Shown piece after piece: positions 1 to 5,711 of a stretch of DNA of 63,341 bases. Both the position numbers and the translations under genes were made by a program. The notes below the pieces were generated by a model. That model had not been told where the DNA came from. It was given only the letters and a program-made list of their open reading frames with translations, and did not search any database. Location of the stretch: the IMG/VR virus record IMGVR_UViG_3300042691_038058, positions 1-63,341 of that record; one strand, written 5' to 3'. Source of the stretch: a virus. The first letter of the stretch is position 1; every line of letters begins with the position of its first letter.

Positions 1-286
1 TTAGTCCTTCTATTACAGTATGAGTGTTATGTAGGATTTGAACACCTTCGTTCTCGCACATCTGTTGCAAGAGCTGAAATGGCTGTTTGCTAATCTCTAC
101 CTCATGATTGCCGCAAATTAATAGTTTATATTTAGCTCGCTGCTCACCATACCAGTTCAAGAACTTTTTGACTTCTTCGTGAGTCCCATGATAGGTGAAG
201 TCGCCTGCATGAATAATCATGTCGCAAGCTGGCATAACTAGCTTCTTATGATGCTGGTGAGTATCACTTATGCATGCTATCTTCAT
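1..286 (-). CDS. Metallophosphoesterase (calcineurin-like), C-terminus cut by window edge
   Basis: The visible N-terminal 95 residues carry the metal-binding signatures of the calcineurin-like phosphoesterase fold in order: SDTH (D8, H10), HAGDF (G28, D29) and CGNHE (G59-N60-H61-E62). Such enzymes hydrolyse phosphodiesters or phosphomonoesters using two metal ions; the substrate cannot be told from this sequence. The start at 286 follows GAGG five bases upstream, and its ATG overlaps the stop of the gene before it. It is the most downstream visible gene of a long minus-strand chain of small genes. The C-terminal half, which would hold the remaining metal-binding histidines, lies outside the window. 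Confidence 0.88.
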   Translation of the reverse strand, partial: MKIACISDTHQHHKKLVMPACDMIIHAGDFTYHGTHEEVKKFLNWYGEQRAKYKLLICGNHEVEISKQPFQLLQQMCENEGVQILHNTHTVIEGL

Positions 287-411
287 GTCATCCTCATGTT
301 TGCTAGCCAATAGCTATATAATTTATAGTGCTCGTCCCACTCAAATCCTAGCCTATCAACCGCAAGCACAAAATCTATAAGTATAAAAAACTCAGTATTA
401 ATGCTCTTCAA
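283..411 (-). CDS. Tiny protein, 42 aa, TTG start, KL-core microprotein
   Basis: The protein is unrecognised. It starts with TTG, preceded by GGAG at five-base spacing, and its TGA stop overlaps the ATG of the phosphoesterase. A hydrophobic stretch (FFILIDFVLAVDRLGF) gives it the same helix plus (K/R/D)RLG pattern as many other small proteins of this arm. The tight overlaps on both sides are the main evidence that it is translated. The non-ATG start makes it uncertain. Confidence 0.5.
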   Translation of the reverse strand: MKSINTEFFILIDFVLAVDRLGFEWDEHYKLYSYWLANMRMT

Positions 412-559
412 TTGGTCTCCAATAATAAAATAATGAAGCTATACGAGGTCTAGGAATCTGTAGTCTTATGAGAACGTCATGCAGCTCTCTTATGCACGTC
501 AGATCTTTTTTATAAGAGCGCTCGCTATTACCAGCTATTATAGTCGAAGTCAAATGCAT
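398..559 (-). CDS. Small protein, 53 aa, KL-core microprotein
   Basis: The protein is unrecognised. The ATG at 559 is preceded by AAGG at six-base spacing, lies inside the end of the upstream gene in another frame, and the gene runs into the next small gene with a 14-base overlap. The middle contains ELHDVLIRLQIPRPRIAS, the helix plus RL(Q)I pattern shared by the microprotein family. It fills what would otherwise be a gap in the overlapping gene chain. Confidence 0.6.
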   Translation of the reverse strand: MHLTSTIIAGNSERSYKKDLTCIRELHDVLIRLQIPRPRIASLFYYWRPIEEH

Positions 560-830
560 GCTTTACCTTTGCCACTATGCTATCTTTAAAGCTCATGTTG
601 CGAGTATATATAGCAGTAAAACCATTGCTTGCATGCCAGATGCCTCGCAGTATACCAAACTCTGCCTTATCGTCTCGTGTATCTTCATCCTCGATGATAT
701 CTCTTATAAGTCTATACATTCTATGTAGTCTAACATAGTCTTCTTCTTCGCGTTGAGCTAGATATATTCGCAGTCCAAATATAGCAGAGAACCTATATAT
801 GAAAGCCTTAGTCTTCAAGTTCAAGAGCAT
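528..830 (-). CDS. Hypothetical protein, 100 aa
   Basis: The protein is unrecognised. The start at 830 is chosen because GGAG lies six bases upstream; an in-frame start at 860 has no such site and would increase the overlap with the upstream gene. The N-terminal half is hydrophobic and basic (LNLKTKAFIYRFSAIFGLRI). It is followed by a charged stretch rich in E, D and R and an aromatic C-terminus (FDFDYNSW). The neighbours on both sides overlap it, so it is probably part of one polycistronic message. Confidence 0.6.
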   Translation of the reverse strand: MLLNLKTKAFIYRFSAIFGLRIYLAQREEEDYVRLHRMYRLIRDIIEDEDTRDDKAEFGILRGIWHASNGFTAIYTRNMSFKDSIVAKVKHAFDFDYNSW

Positions 831-981
831 CGCTGACTCCAAATCTAGCAGATGTATCATGTAGCATATACGTCCAGAAAAAACTCATAGTAACTAGAGC
901 AAGAGTGTCAGGTCTGTTTATTTCTAGCTTATCTAGCATGCTAGAAAAACCTAACACAATTCTAGTATACTTCACCTGCAT
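808..981 (-). CDS. Small protein, 57 aa, KL-core microprotein
   Basis: The protein is unrecognised. The start is placed at the ATG at 981, inside the end of the preceding 35-aa gene, with a G-rich stretch about nine bases upstream; an in-frame GTG at 996 is the alternative. The core VLGFSSMLDKLEINRPDTLA matches the family pattern of a hydrophobic helix ending in KLE(I), followed by a polar turn and a second helix. Confidence 0.55.
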   Translation of the reverse strand: MQVKYTRIVLGFSSMLDKLEINRPDTLALVTMSFFWTYMLHDTSARFGVSDALELED

Positions 982-1079
982 AAACCAAGCCCCCACAGCG
1001 TATAAAACATGCGTTTCTTTATATGCATATCATAGCTATATGGAATACCGCCACGATAGTATACACTAGGCTTGCTCAT
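972..1079 (-). CDS. Tiny protein, 35 aa
   Basis: The protein is unrecognised. It starts four bases after a GGAG site and overlaps the genes on both sides by 10-14 bases, as is usual in this region. It is basic and rich in aromatic residues (VYYRGGIPYSY, then MFYTLWGLGL near the C-terminus). The short length makes the call tentative; the ribosome binding site and the overlaps are the support. Confidence 0.45.
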   Translation of the reverse strand: MSKPSVYYRGGIPYSYDMHIKKRMFYTLWGLGLCR

Positions 1080-1242
1080 CCAACTCCTCTAAGAGATCTA
1101 GCTTGGCTACCAGCTCACGAATATCCATGGCTGCATCTGCTACGCCATGCCAGTCTTCTTGCTCTAGCTTTAGCTTCAGATACTCGGTCATGCCATGCTT
1201 TTCTCTAGTTAATCTGGCTTTCTCACTTTTGCCGTCAAACAT
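1066..1242 (-). CDS. Small charged helical protein, 58 aa
   Basis: The protein is unrecognised. It starts at an ATG with GGAGG at six-base spacing and overlaps the end of the NTP pyrophosphatase gene. It is highly charged and predicted to be helical, ending in ELVAKLDLLEELDEQA, which resembles the KL-core pattern but is more acidic. Translational coupling to the pyrophosphatase gene is likely from the 8-base overlap. Confidence 0.6.
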   Translation of the reverse strand: MFDGKSEKARLTREKHGMTEYLKLKLEQEDWHGVADAAMDIRELVAKLDLLEELDEQA

Positions 1243-1549
1243 CCTTAGCCTCCGGCTCTAGTACAATTCGCTTATCAAACACACCTCGCTCTTCGGCTTT
1301 CTTCTTACCTACTTCAAACACACTTTCTTCTAGGCCATGAGCTTTACAGAGTGCAGCAAGAACCTCTAAAACATCCGCTAGCTCTTCTACTAGCTCAGTA
1401 TCGGTTGCACCTTTTACTTCTAGTGCTTCTTCTATGAGCTTCTCGCGTAATAGAGCTTTGAATTCTGTCTCATCCGCCACTCTAATATTTAGTTGTCGTC
1501 CGCTGGCTGCTGCTAGCTCTGGAATTCTGTCTCTAATTAGCTTCTTCAT
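1235..1549 (-). CDS. MazG/PRA-PH-like nucleoside triphosphate pyrophosphatase, 104 aa
   Basis: This small all-alpha NTP pyrophosphatase family hydrolyses (d)NTPs or phosphoribosyl-ATP to monophosphate and pyrophosphate. Visible signatures are the N-terminal KLIRDRIPE, then KLIEEALEV (E40-E41, E44) and EELADVLEVL (E55-E56, D59), the acidic residues that hold magnesium in this family. The length is typical for the compact phage or plasmid versions. A phage enzyme of this kind could cleanse the nucleotide pool or alter (p)ppGpp-related signalling, but the substrate is not evident. Its ATG overlaps the TGA of the upstream lipoprotein-like gene (ATGA), indicating coupling. Confidence 0.85.
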   Translation of the reverse strand: MKKLIRDRIPELAAASGRQLNIRVADETEFKALLREKLIEEALEVKGATDTELVEELADVLEVLAALCKAHGLEESVFEVGKKKAEERGVFDKRIVLEPEAKDV

Positions 1550-1761
1550 TTCTCCACTTCCTTTATGTTATAGGGATTTGCTATCAGATCTATGTGCTCG
1601 CTTGTAGACAAGTCTAGGCAGTCTAGAGCTGATGCTCCATAGGCTCCATGATGATATTCGCTGCATCTGTAGACGGTATGATCAGTAGTCACTAGATAAT
1701 AGACTTCTCGCTTAGATATACTAGTACAGCTTATGGCTAACACTAACATAATTATTCTCAT
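1546..1761 (-). CDS. Small exported or lipoprotein-like protein, 71 aa
   Basis: The N-terminus MRIIMLVLAISC is hydrophobic and ends in a lipobox-like AISC (Cys12), which would allow lipid attachment after signal peptidase II cleavage. The -2 residue is atypical, so a simple signal peptide or membrane anchor is also possible. The mature part is polar with two further cysteines and several histidines and tyrosines. Small phage lipoproteins often act in superinfection exclusion; that is only a suggestion from topology. The gene ends in ATGA with the pyrophosphatase gene. Confidence 0.6.
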   Translation of the reverse strand: MRIIMLVLAISCTSISKREVYYLVTTDHTVYRCSEYHHGAYGASALDCLDLSTSEHIDLIANPYNIKEVEK

Positions 1762-1764
1762 GGC

Positions 1765-1878
1765 TTACTCCCAGACTATTACACCGCTCATTAGTATACT
1801 CCAATAAGCAGATTCATTGATGACTTCAAGCTTGAGCAGAACTTTTGCTAAACGTTTAAATTCATTGCCATTATACAT
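1765..1878 (-). CDS. Tiny protein, 37 aa, KL-core microprotein
   Basis: The protein is unrecognised. GAGGA lies about six bases before the ATG. The core RLAKVLLKLEVINESAYW closely follows the family pattern of a helix, KLE(V)I, an N/D turn and a second helix. Its stop is three bases before the next start. Confidence 0.55.
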   Translation of the reverse strand: MYNGNEFKRLAKVLLKLEVINESAYWSILMSGVIVWE

Positions 1879-1890
1879 TCTATTCCTCAG

Positions 1891-2040
1891 CTAGTCCTCC
1901 TCAGTGTAATCATCATAGAAGTGCCGCAGCAGCAGACTAAGCAGAATTAAGGCATCGCTGTGATCTATAACGCCTAGCTTGCGCAGCAGGAATATCATGC
2001 GCTCTTCTAGATACGCGGCGCCCTCATTCCCAGTCTTCAT
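1891..2040 (-). CDS. Small protein, 49 aa, KL-core microprotein
   Basis: The protein is unrecognised. The core MIFLLRKLGVIDHSDALILL is one of the clearest examples of the family motif, with an amphipathic helix, KLGVI, a D-containing turn and a second Leu-rich helix. The C-terminus is acidic (DDYTEED). There is no clear ribosome binding site, but the start lies within the preceding gene (17-base overlap), suggesting coupled translation. Confidence 0.55.
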   Translation of the reverse strand: MKTGNEGAAYLEERMIFLLRKLGVIDHSDALILLSLLLRHFYDDYTEED

Positions 2041-2149
2041 ACATTCGTCTTACCGCTATAATACTAAACATAATTCTAGCCTCATAGTAGTCTAGTAGGC
2101 CTAGGCGCCATACTGCATAGATAACTCCTTCTTCTATACGCTTATTCAT
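2024..2149 (-). CDS. Small protein, 41 aa, KL-core microprotein
   Basis: The protein is unrecognised. VIYAVWRLGLLDYYEARIMF fits the family motif (helix, RLGLLD, second helix). The C-terminus is VRRMYEDWE. It overlaps the next gene by 17 bases in another frame. The ribosome binding site is weak. Confidence 0.5.
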   Translation of the reverse strand: MNKRIEEGVIYAVWRLGLLDYYEARIMFSIIAVRRMYEDWE

Positions 2150-2167
2150 TTAGCCAGCGCTTCTTTT

Positions 2168-2278
2168 CTAGTCGCAGTATCTTCCTCTGCTGCCTAGTTT
2201 CCAGTTAACTTCGTCGCCTATTATCTCTATCCGCCATAAAAAATGCCAGAGCATGTATGTAGCCATACGGTCAGTCAT
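2168..2278 (-). CDS. Tiny protein, 36 aa, KL-core microprotein
   Basis: The protein is unrecognised. MLWHFLWRIEIIGDEVNWKL matches the pattern with RIEII in place of KLGII. It starts four bases after the stop of the preceding gene with only a weak GGA upstream, so re-initiation or coupling is likely. Confidence 0.45.
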   Translation of the reverse strand: MTDRMATYMLWHFLWRIEIIGDEVNWKLGSRGRYCD

Positions 2279-2282
2279 AGAG

Positions 2283-2504
2283 CTATTCCAGCATCTTGTC
2301 TATAGCTAGAGCTGCTCGGGATTCAGCTAGCAACTCGTCATCATCATCTGCATACATCTCATACTCTTCTACTAGCTCTTGGTCAGTCATATTGTAGAGT
2401 CCTTTAAAACTACTGCCATAGTTAATATGATCACTAAGATCAAATGAACTCTCTGTATAGTCAGATAGCATATCTATTAGTTTTTGCCGTGTAGTCTCGT
2501 TCAT
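2283..2504 (-). CDS. Small acidic protein, 73 aa
   Basis: The protein is unrecognised. AGGA lies six bases before the ATG. It is strongly acidic, with a run of four aspartates (YADDDDELLAE) and few basic residues. Acidic small phage early proteins are sometimes DNA mimics or polymerase and nuclease inhibitors; nothing here proves such a role. A TATA-rich sequence (TATATTTATACC on the minus strand) lies upstream around 2520-2530 and could be a promoter. Confidence 0.6.
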   Translation of the reverse strand: MNETTRQKLIDMLSDYTESSFDLSDHINYGSSFKGLYNMTDQELVEEYEMYADDDDELLAESRAALAIDKMLE

Positions 2505-2546
2505 ACTAGATCCTTTGATGGTATAAATATACTGCCTGCTAGAGTA

Positions 2547-2562
2547 CGAGGCTTTCGCCTCG
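2547..2562 (-). terminator. Stem-loop after the 94-aa gene
   Basis: CGAGGC and GCCTCG form a perfect 6-bp stem with a four-base loop (GAAA on the transcribed strand) eight bases beyond the stop of the upstream gene. There is no U-tract, so it may be an RNA 3'-end stabiliser or attenuator rather than a full terminator. Confidence 0.4.
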
Positions 2563-2569
2563 CCTAGAT

Positions 2570-2854
2570 CTATTGCTCAAAAGCTGGTTCGTCTACTCTA
2601 GATATCAAGTTGAGCTCACTGTCAAGCTCTAGCTCTGAAATTGTGTCTGAGTCTGCTGCGTGCTTTTCCCAGATAGAGCGAAGAAAGTTATCCATTACTG
2701 GGTCAGTTTCGAAAACTCTGCTGCCGCTGGCGTCATCTTCCCAGGGACCTTCTATAGAGCTGAAATGCTGCTCGCTGCCATCGGCATAGCGCAGGCTGAC
2801 AAAGCTATTGATATCGCCTTCATATCTGACTGATACACTTAGCAACTTAGACAT
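2570..2854 (-). CDS. Hypothetical acidic protein, 94 aa
   Basis: The protein is unrecognised. GGAG lies four bases before the ATG. The N-terminal half looks like beta strands (LLSVSVRYEGDINSFVSLRY) and the C-terminal half is acidic and helical (SELELDSELNLISRVDEPAFEQ). It is flanked by a terminator upstream and a hairpin downstream, so it appears to be a single-gene transcription unit. Confidence 0.65.
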   Translation of the reverse strand: MSKLLSVSVRYEGDINSFVSLRYADGSEQHFSSIEGPWEDDASGSRVFETDPVMDNFLRSIWEKHAADSDTISELELDSELNLISRVDEPAFEQ

Positions 2855-2895
2855 GCTGCTCCCTAGTTAGGCTGACTGAATTATCAACCACGCGT

Positions 2896-2910
2896 TTATA
2901 TCGGGCCTGC
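2896..2910 (-). promoter_or_regulatory. Diverged copy of the leader element ahead of the 94-aa gene
   Basis: The minus strand reads CAGGCCCGATATAAACG, related to the ACAGACTCGATATA element found before other single-gene cassettes. It lies 42 bases before the 94-aa gene and just beyond the terminator of the 66-aa gene. It is a candidate promoter core. Confidence 0.4.
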
Positions 2911-2936
2911 CGAAGCCAGCTCTGGTATAGAAATGT

Positions 2937-2970
2937 AAAAAACCAGCAGCGCAGTTTAACTGGCTGCTGG
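2937..2970 (-). terminator. Rho-independent terminator after the 66-aa gene
   Basis: On the minus strand CCAGCAGC and GCTGCTGG form a perfect 8-bp stem, with additional inner pairing (CAGT/ACTG), followed directly by six U residues. It lies twelve bases beyond the stop of the acidic 66-aa gene. Confidence 0.8.
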
Positions 2971-2982
2971 CGCTAGTGCTAG

Positions 2983-3183
2983 CTATTCTTCAAAGTCATC
3001 ACTGTAGTCTTCTAGCTCATCGCCTACATCTAGGTTCTCGAAGTCTAGTGCAAGAACCTCTTGATCGATGTTCTCGAACTCGCCGTCGTCTGGCAGCTCA
3101 TCGAACTCGCTAAAGCCAAACTCGTTTTCTAGGTTTACTGTAAGCTTATAAGGCAAGCCGTCATTCTCATACAAATAGCCCAT
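2983..3183 (-). CDS. Very acidic small protein, 66 aa
   Basis: The protein is unrecognised. The start at 3183 is chosen because GGAG lies five bases upstream; a longer in-frame start at 3273 would overlap the preceding gene by over 100 bases. About a third of the residues are D or E, with almost no basic residues after position 13, ending in EDYSDDFEE. This composition is compatible with a DNA-mimic type inhibitor, which is only an inference. A strong terminator follows. Confidence 0.7.
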   Translation of the reverse strand: MGYLYENDGLPYKLTVNLENEFGFSEFDELPDDGEFENIDQEVLALDFENLDVGDELEDYSDDFEE

Positions 3184-3409
3184 AGCCGCTCCTTTCTGCA
3201 CTTGCAGTTGTTTGTAAGATAACCTTGGTTTTTGACTCATAGGAGTCGTATCTGTTAATCTGCTTGAAATCACTCGCTACAGAGTTAAAGAATTCCAGCG
3301 CATCCTCTAGCTCATAGAAGTCAGGACTCTCTGCTATAGTTTCGTCGTCTGCTAGCGAGAAGAACACCGTATATAGCGGATACTTCATAGTGTGCAAAAC
3401 CAGTCTCAT
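3167..3409 (-). CDS. Hypothetical protein, 80 aa
   Basis: The protein is unrecognised. Its ATG overlaps the TGA of the upstream 54-aa gene (ATGA), and its end overlaps the next gene by 17 bases. The N-terminal strand-rich part (LYTVFFSLADDETIAESPDF) is followed by a helical segment (ELEDALEFFNSVASDF). The overlaps on both sides support a three-gene operon with the WGPG protein and the acidic 66-aa protein. Confidence 0.65.
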   Translation of the reverse strand: MRLVLHTMKYPLYTVFFSLADDETIAESPDFYELEDALEFFNSVASDFKQINRYDSYESKTKVILQTTASAERSGYGLFV

Positions 3410-3570
3410 GCCACCTCCTCTGCTATACAGTCGATTAGCTGCATGTTGGCCTCATAGATCTCTGCCTTTAGTTCTGCCACCTCAACACAGCCTGGACCCC
3501 ACAACTCCCAGTGAACATCTAGTCGCTTCTCAAGCTCTTCAATCTTCTCAATAAGCCGTTGCTTTTCCAT
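3406..3570 (-). CDS. WGPG small protein, 54 aa (copy 1)
   Basis: The protein is unrecognised. It consists of two helical charged segments joined by WELWGPG. The protein encoded at 5892-6050 is a paralogue with the same N-terminal ME(K/R)xxLIxxIExLE pattern and FWGPG turn. Both genes share a leader with the CGATATA element, CATGAGATAAAA and a G-rich ribosome binding site followed by ATTT. The gene is first in a small operon and ends in ATGA with the next gene. Confidence 0.7.
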   Translation of the reverse strand: MEKQRLIEKIEELEKRLDVHWELWGPGCVEVAELKAEIYEANMQLIDCIAEEVA

Positions 3571-3594
3571 AAATCCCCCTTTTATCTCATGTGT

Positions 3595-3610
3595 TTATAT
3601 CGAATCTGTT
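3595..3610 (-). promoter_or_regulatory. Leader element (ACAGATTCGATATAA) before the WGPG gene
   Basis: The minus strand reads CAACAGATTCGATATAAACA followed by CATGAGATAAAAGGGGG and the start codon. It is the same block found before the cassettes at 6079 and 7552. The position just ahead of the ribosome binding site suggests a promoter core or an mRNA leader signal. Confidence 0.55.
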
Positions 3611-3628
3611 GTAGCAGACCTAGACCTC

Positions 3629-3760
3629 TCAAACTATACTAATTTTATGCAGAGTATTTATCCAGATTGCTTTCCTGTAGCCTCTAAATTCAAAAACTAC
3701 AAGAACAAATGCCATTCCCCATATAGTTTTAAGCAGTAGTAGATCGCCTTCGCTGTCCAT
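3629..3760 (-). CDS. Possible single-pass membrane microprotein, 43 aa
   Basis: The protein is unrecognised. LLLLKTIWGMAFVLVVFEF could form one membrane helix, followed by a basic segment (RGYRKAIW). There is no good ribosome binding site, and the start lies 15 bases beyond the preceding stop. It is kept because it fits the gene chain and orientation; it could be a chance reading frame. Confidence 0.4.
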   Translation of the reverse strand: MDSEGDLLLLKTIWGMAFVLVVFEFRGYRKAIWINTLHKISIV

Positions 3761-3775
3761 GTCTAGTTCAGCCTG

Positions 3776-3949
3776 CTAGAAATCACTGTTGAATAGCCTG
3801 AGCACTCGTTCTCTAAAAGAGCTGTAGTCTCTCTTATTTAGAATGCCTAACTTGCTCATAGCCAGCATGATGCTTATACACCTAGTCATCTTGTTTAGCT
3901 GATCTCGCTCTCTAGAGACCTTTCGCTGAATTCTTTTCTCATAGAACAT
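3776..3949 (-). CDS. Small basic protein, 57 aa, KL-core microprotein
   Basis: The protein is unrecognised. GGAGG lies five bases before the ATG, a strong site. The N-terminus is basic (MFYEKRIQRKVSRERDQ), followed by the family core IMLAMSKLGILNKRDY and an Arg-rich end. The positive charge would allow nucleic acid contact, which is an inference. Confidence 0.6.
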   Translation of the reverse strand: MFYEKRIQRKVSRERDQLNKMTRCISIMLAMSKLGILNKRDYSSFRERVLRLFNSDF

Positions 3950-3959
3950 CTAGACCTCC

Positions 3960-4142
3960 CTAGTTTAAAAAACTCCACATAATCTCGTGATTTATGAGCT
4001 CGCAGTTCCGGCTCGCTATAGCCTCTAGATCGCTGCCCGTTATTATCTCTAGTCTAAATAGCGCCACTATAAAATAGCGCATCGCAATCTTTCTCTCATA
4101 GCGACACATAGTCCTCCCCTGAAATCCAGTTAACTTATCCAT
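3960..4142 (-). CDS. Small protein, 60 aa, KL-core microprotein (tandem copy A)
   Basis: The protein is unrecognised. It is clearly paralogous to the next upstream gene: both have FQG(R/K), RYxRK and VALF(R/K)LE(I/L)IT. The core FIVALFRLEIITGSDLEAIA is typical of the family. The gene overlaps its paralogue by eight bases. The pair is the clearest evidence that the family grew by tandem duplication. Confidence 0.65.
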   Translation of the reverse strand: MDKLTGFQGRTMCRYERKIAMRYFIVALFRLEIITGSDLEAIASRNCELINHEIMWSFLN

Positions 4143-4302
4143 AGGGTCTACCTACCCGTAGCCAGCTTATATTGCCCATGCTTACTAGTTGACTGCTAGT
4201 TATCAGTTCTAGTTTAAACAGCGCCACTAAAAAGCAGCGCTCCATAACCTTTCTCCGATAGCGCAGCAGAGCCTTTCCTTGAAAGTCACATAGCTCTGTC
4301 AT
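4135..4302 (-). CDS. Small protein, 55 aa, KL-core microprotein (tandem copy B)
   Basis: The protein is unrecognised. The start at 4302 follows AGGAG at nine-base spacing; an in-frame ATG at 4311 is too close to that site. It shares FQGKALLRYRRK and FLVALFKLELITSSQL with the downstream paralogue. The C-terminal part (NISWLRVGRPYG) is unlike the paralogue's. Confidence 0.6.
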   Translation of the reverse strand: MTELCDFQGKALLRYRRKVMERCFLVALFKLELITSSQLVSMGNISWLRVGRPYG

Positions 4303-4303
4303 A

Positions 4304-4402
4304 CTACTCATCTCCTATACCTAGCCTAGCTACTATATCTAGCATAACCCAGCTCATCCAGTATCTTAGACGTGTAGTTTTTCTACTAGTTATTGCCACC
4401 AT
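4304..4402 (-). CDS. Tiny protein, 32 aa, KL-core microprotein
   Basis: The protein is unrecognised. GGAG is six bases before the ATG. It consists of a basic N-terminus (TSRKTTRLRYW) and the family core VMLDIVARLGIGDE, ending right after the motif. It is one of the shortest members, showing the core alone may be sufficient. Confidence 0.5.
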   Translation of the reverse strand: MVAITSRKTTRLRYWMSWVMLDIVARLGIGDE

Positions 4403-4424
4403 AATCTACTCCAGTTCGTGCGAT

Positions 4425-4631
4425 TTACCGTTTTTCCATGCACTTTCTGAGGTCATCTGCCATATCGTATGACATTCTTGCTCTGGGGCTATGGATACAT
4501 TTGGCATAATATTTGTGACAGTCTTTTTGAGCTTCTTCTGAGCTTAACCTTGCGTCTCTGGCTACCCCGGAGGTTGCTACCGTTATTTGACATAGGAGTG
4601 CGATGGTTTTGATTATTTCGATTGCTTCCAT
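4425..4631 (-). CDS. Probable exported Cys-containing small protein, 68 aa
   Basis: The protein is unrecognised. AGGAG lies nine bases before the ATG. The N-terminus (MEAIEIIKTIALLCQITVAT) is hydrophobic and could be a signal peptide or anchor, with a possible cleavage near SGVA. The rest is polar and has three cysteines (DCHKYYAKC and LRKC) that could form disulphides outside the cytoplasm. It overlaps the upstream microprotein gene by 19 bases. Confidence 0.6.
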   Translation of the reverse strand: MEAIEIIKTIALLCQITVATSGVARDARLSSEEAQKDCHKYYAKCIHSPRARMSYDMADDLRKCMEKR

Positions 4632-4744
4632 AAGAGGTTACTCCTTTTGCTATATAGAGATTGAACTCGCCCTGATCCTGTTGCAACGCCTATTCGCAGC
4701 AGCATATCAAGCACTAGCATCGTTAGTCTAAAGTCTAGACACAT
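4613..4744 (-). CDS. Small protein, 43 aa, KL-core microprotein
   Basis: The protein is unrecognised. GAGG lies nine bases before the ATG. The core LTMLVLDMLLRIGVATGSGR follows the family pattern with RIGV. The C-terminus is basic (YSKRSNLLWKQSK). Confidence 0.5.
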   Translation of the reverse strand: MCLDFRLTMLVLDMLLRIGVATGSGRVQSLYSKRSNLLWKQSK

Positions 4745-4758
4745 AACTTACTACCTCA

Positions 4759-4986
4759 CTATATACCTAGTCTAGACAGTATTCTGCCCATCATAAAGCT
4801 AATCAGAAGACCTAGGAGCTTGTCTGCTTCTACATAGGTATCAGCCCTACTTGGAGAGCTAGAAGCCTCACCTGCCTGGGACGAGGCTTCGACTTCGTCA
4901 ACTTTAGAATTGCTACTAGAGCTCTCAGAGGCTAGACCGCCTAGACCTACTAGCGAGCGCTCTAAATCTGCTTCATAAACCACCAT
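4759..4986 (-). CDS. Ser/Glu-rich small protein with C-terminal KL-core, 75 aa
   Basis: The protein is unrecognised. GGAGAGG precedes the ATG. Residues 18-50 are a low-complexity Ser/Ala/Glu linker. The C-terminus LLGLLISFMMGRILSRLGI is a hydrophobic helix ending in RLGI, as in the microprotein family, here placed at the very end of a disordered tail. It may be membrane associated. Confidence 0.6.
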   Translation of the reverse strand: MVVYEADLERSLVGLGGLASESSSSNSKVDEVEASSQAGEASSSPSRADTYVEADKLLGLLISFMMGRILSRLGI

Positions 4987-5007
4987 GAATGCACCTCTCC
5001 GGGTGTC

Positions 5008-5021
5008 ATATCGAATCTGTT
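5008..5021 (-). promoter_or_regulatory. Leader element (ACAGATTCGATAT) before the 75-aa gene
   Basis: The minus strand reads AACAGATTCGATATGACAC, 22 bases before the start of the 75-aa gene. It matches the conserved cassette element. Confidence 0.5.
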
Positions 5022-5184
5022 GGAGTTATACAAGTGATTAATATTACTGGCGTGTGTAGGCGAAGAGGGTGGGGGTCTAGCCGCGAACAGCCTCGTCCCA
5101 TGCTCTGGCTCACGTCGGTCACGCGCGCCTGCCGGATGTCAGGCTAGTGGCAGGCCAACTGAGCTCCCGCGGCGTAGCAGTGTC
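5022..5184 (-). other. GC-rich gene-free gap, possible structured leader or small RNA
   Basis: No reading frame with a credible start is seen. The stretch is richer in G and C than its surroundings and contains a perfect 7-bp inverted repeat (GCCTGCC at 5127-5133 with GGCAGGC at 5149-5155). It lies between a TTGACACTGCTACGCC block and the next CGATATG leader element, so it may be transcribed leftward. Confidence 0.35.
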
Positions 5185-5215
5185 AAAAAAAAGGCAGGAG
5201 TGTTATGCTCCTGCC
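5185..5215 (-). terminator. Rho-independent terminator after the 161-aa gene
   Basis: On the minus strand GGCAGGAG and CTCCTGCC form an 8-bp stem with a 7-base loop followed by eight U residues. It lies just beyond the stop at 5226. Confidence 0.85.
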
Positions 5216-5225
5216 TGCTAGATGA

Positions 5226-5711
5226 CTAGCCTAACAGATGTCTTAGGTGGGCTGGGATAGCCTCGATCTTGATCTCGACCTTTGGCTTAAGGCTTTCTAG
5301 CTGACTAGTGATCTCTGTTTCGATAGCCTGTCTAGCCTCTTGGTCTGTTGTTATTGCCAGTAGCTGGCGAAGGGCTCTGACTGTCTCATTGCTGGAACCA
5401 CGGCGGGATCCAGGATTCTTGGCTGTGTAGCTGAAGCTGCCGCCGCCATTGAACTCTGAGTTCTTCCTAACCCAGTTGTTGATTAGGCCGGTGACATACT
5501 TAGCCAACTCTGCTGGCTGAGAGAAATACTTGGTCTTGCCTTCGTCGCTCATCTCTATCTCGCCTTCTAGGAAGCCGCTGATGAGTATCTGCTTCAGCTC
5601 TGCCTTGTCGCTGTCTGTGAGCACGCTGGCTAGAGTCACGTCGCCGTTCAGAACATAGTCTGGCTTGACTTTAAGGACCGCGTTTGTGACTGCTCTCTTT
5701 TGATTTACCAT
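5226..5711 (-). CDS. Cassette paralogue 1, 161 aa, unknown function
   Basis: The protein is unrecognised. It is one of three paralogues (with 6601-7092 and 7631-8122) sharing MSDEGK(T/A)KYF(S/T)QPAEL, KYVxGLxNNWxRK, KNPGSRxGSxNET and a C-terminal AIPAHLRHL. It looks like a soluble mixed protein: a variable N-terminal third, a conserved central helix and a basic glycine-serine segment that could contact nucleic acid. AGGGG lies six bases before the ATG. The gene has its own leader element and terminator and is the most diverged of the three. Confidence 0.75.
   Translation of the reverse strand: MVNQKRAVTNAVLKVKPDYVLNGDVTLASVLTDSDKAELKQILISGFLEGEIEMSDEGKTKYFSQPAELAKYVTGLINNWVRKNSEFNGGGSFSYTAKNPGSRRGSSNETVRALRQLLAITTDQEARQAIETEITSQLESLKPKVEIKIEAIPAHLRHLLG

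Noticed and set aside
1023-1208. Plus-strand 61-codon reading frame
   Set aside because: It lies opposite the 35-aa and 58-aa minus-strand genes, which have ribosome binding sites and overlapping starts. No site precedes the plus-strand start.
4489-4686. Minus-strand 65-codon reading frame
   Set aside because: It overlaps the 68-aa and 43-aa genes, which have better start sites; its composition (Asn, Arg, Ser) looks like an out-of-frame shadow.
5040-5190. tRNA-like sequence on the minus strand (GCGGGAGCTCAGTTGG)
   Set aside because: It resembles the start of a tRNA but lacks the two bases before the D-arm, a matching D-stem, a 7-base anticodon loop and a T-loop in the right place. No cloverleaf could be drawn.
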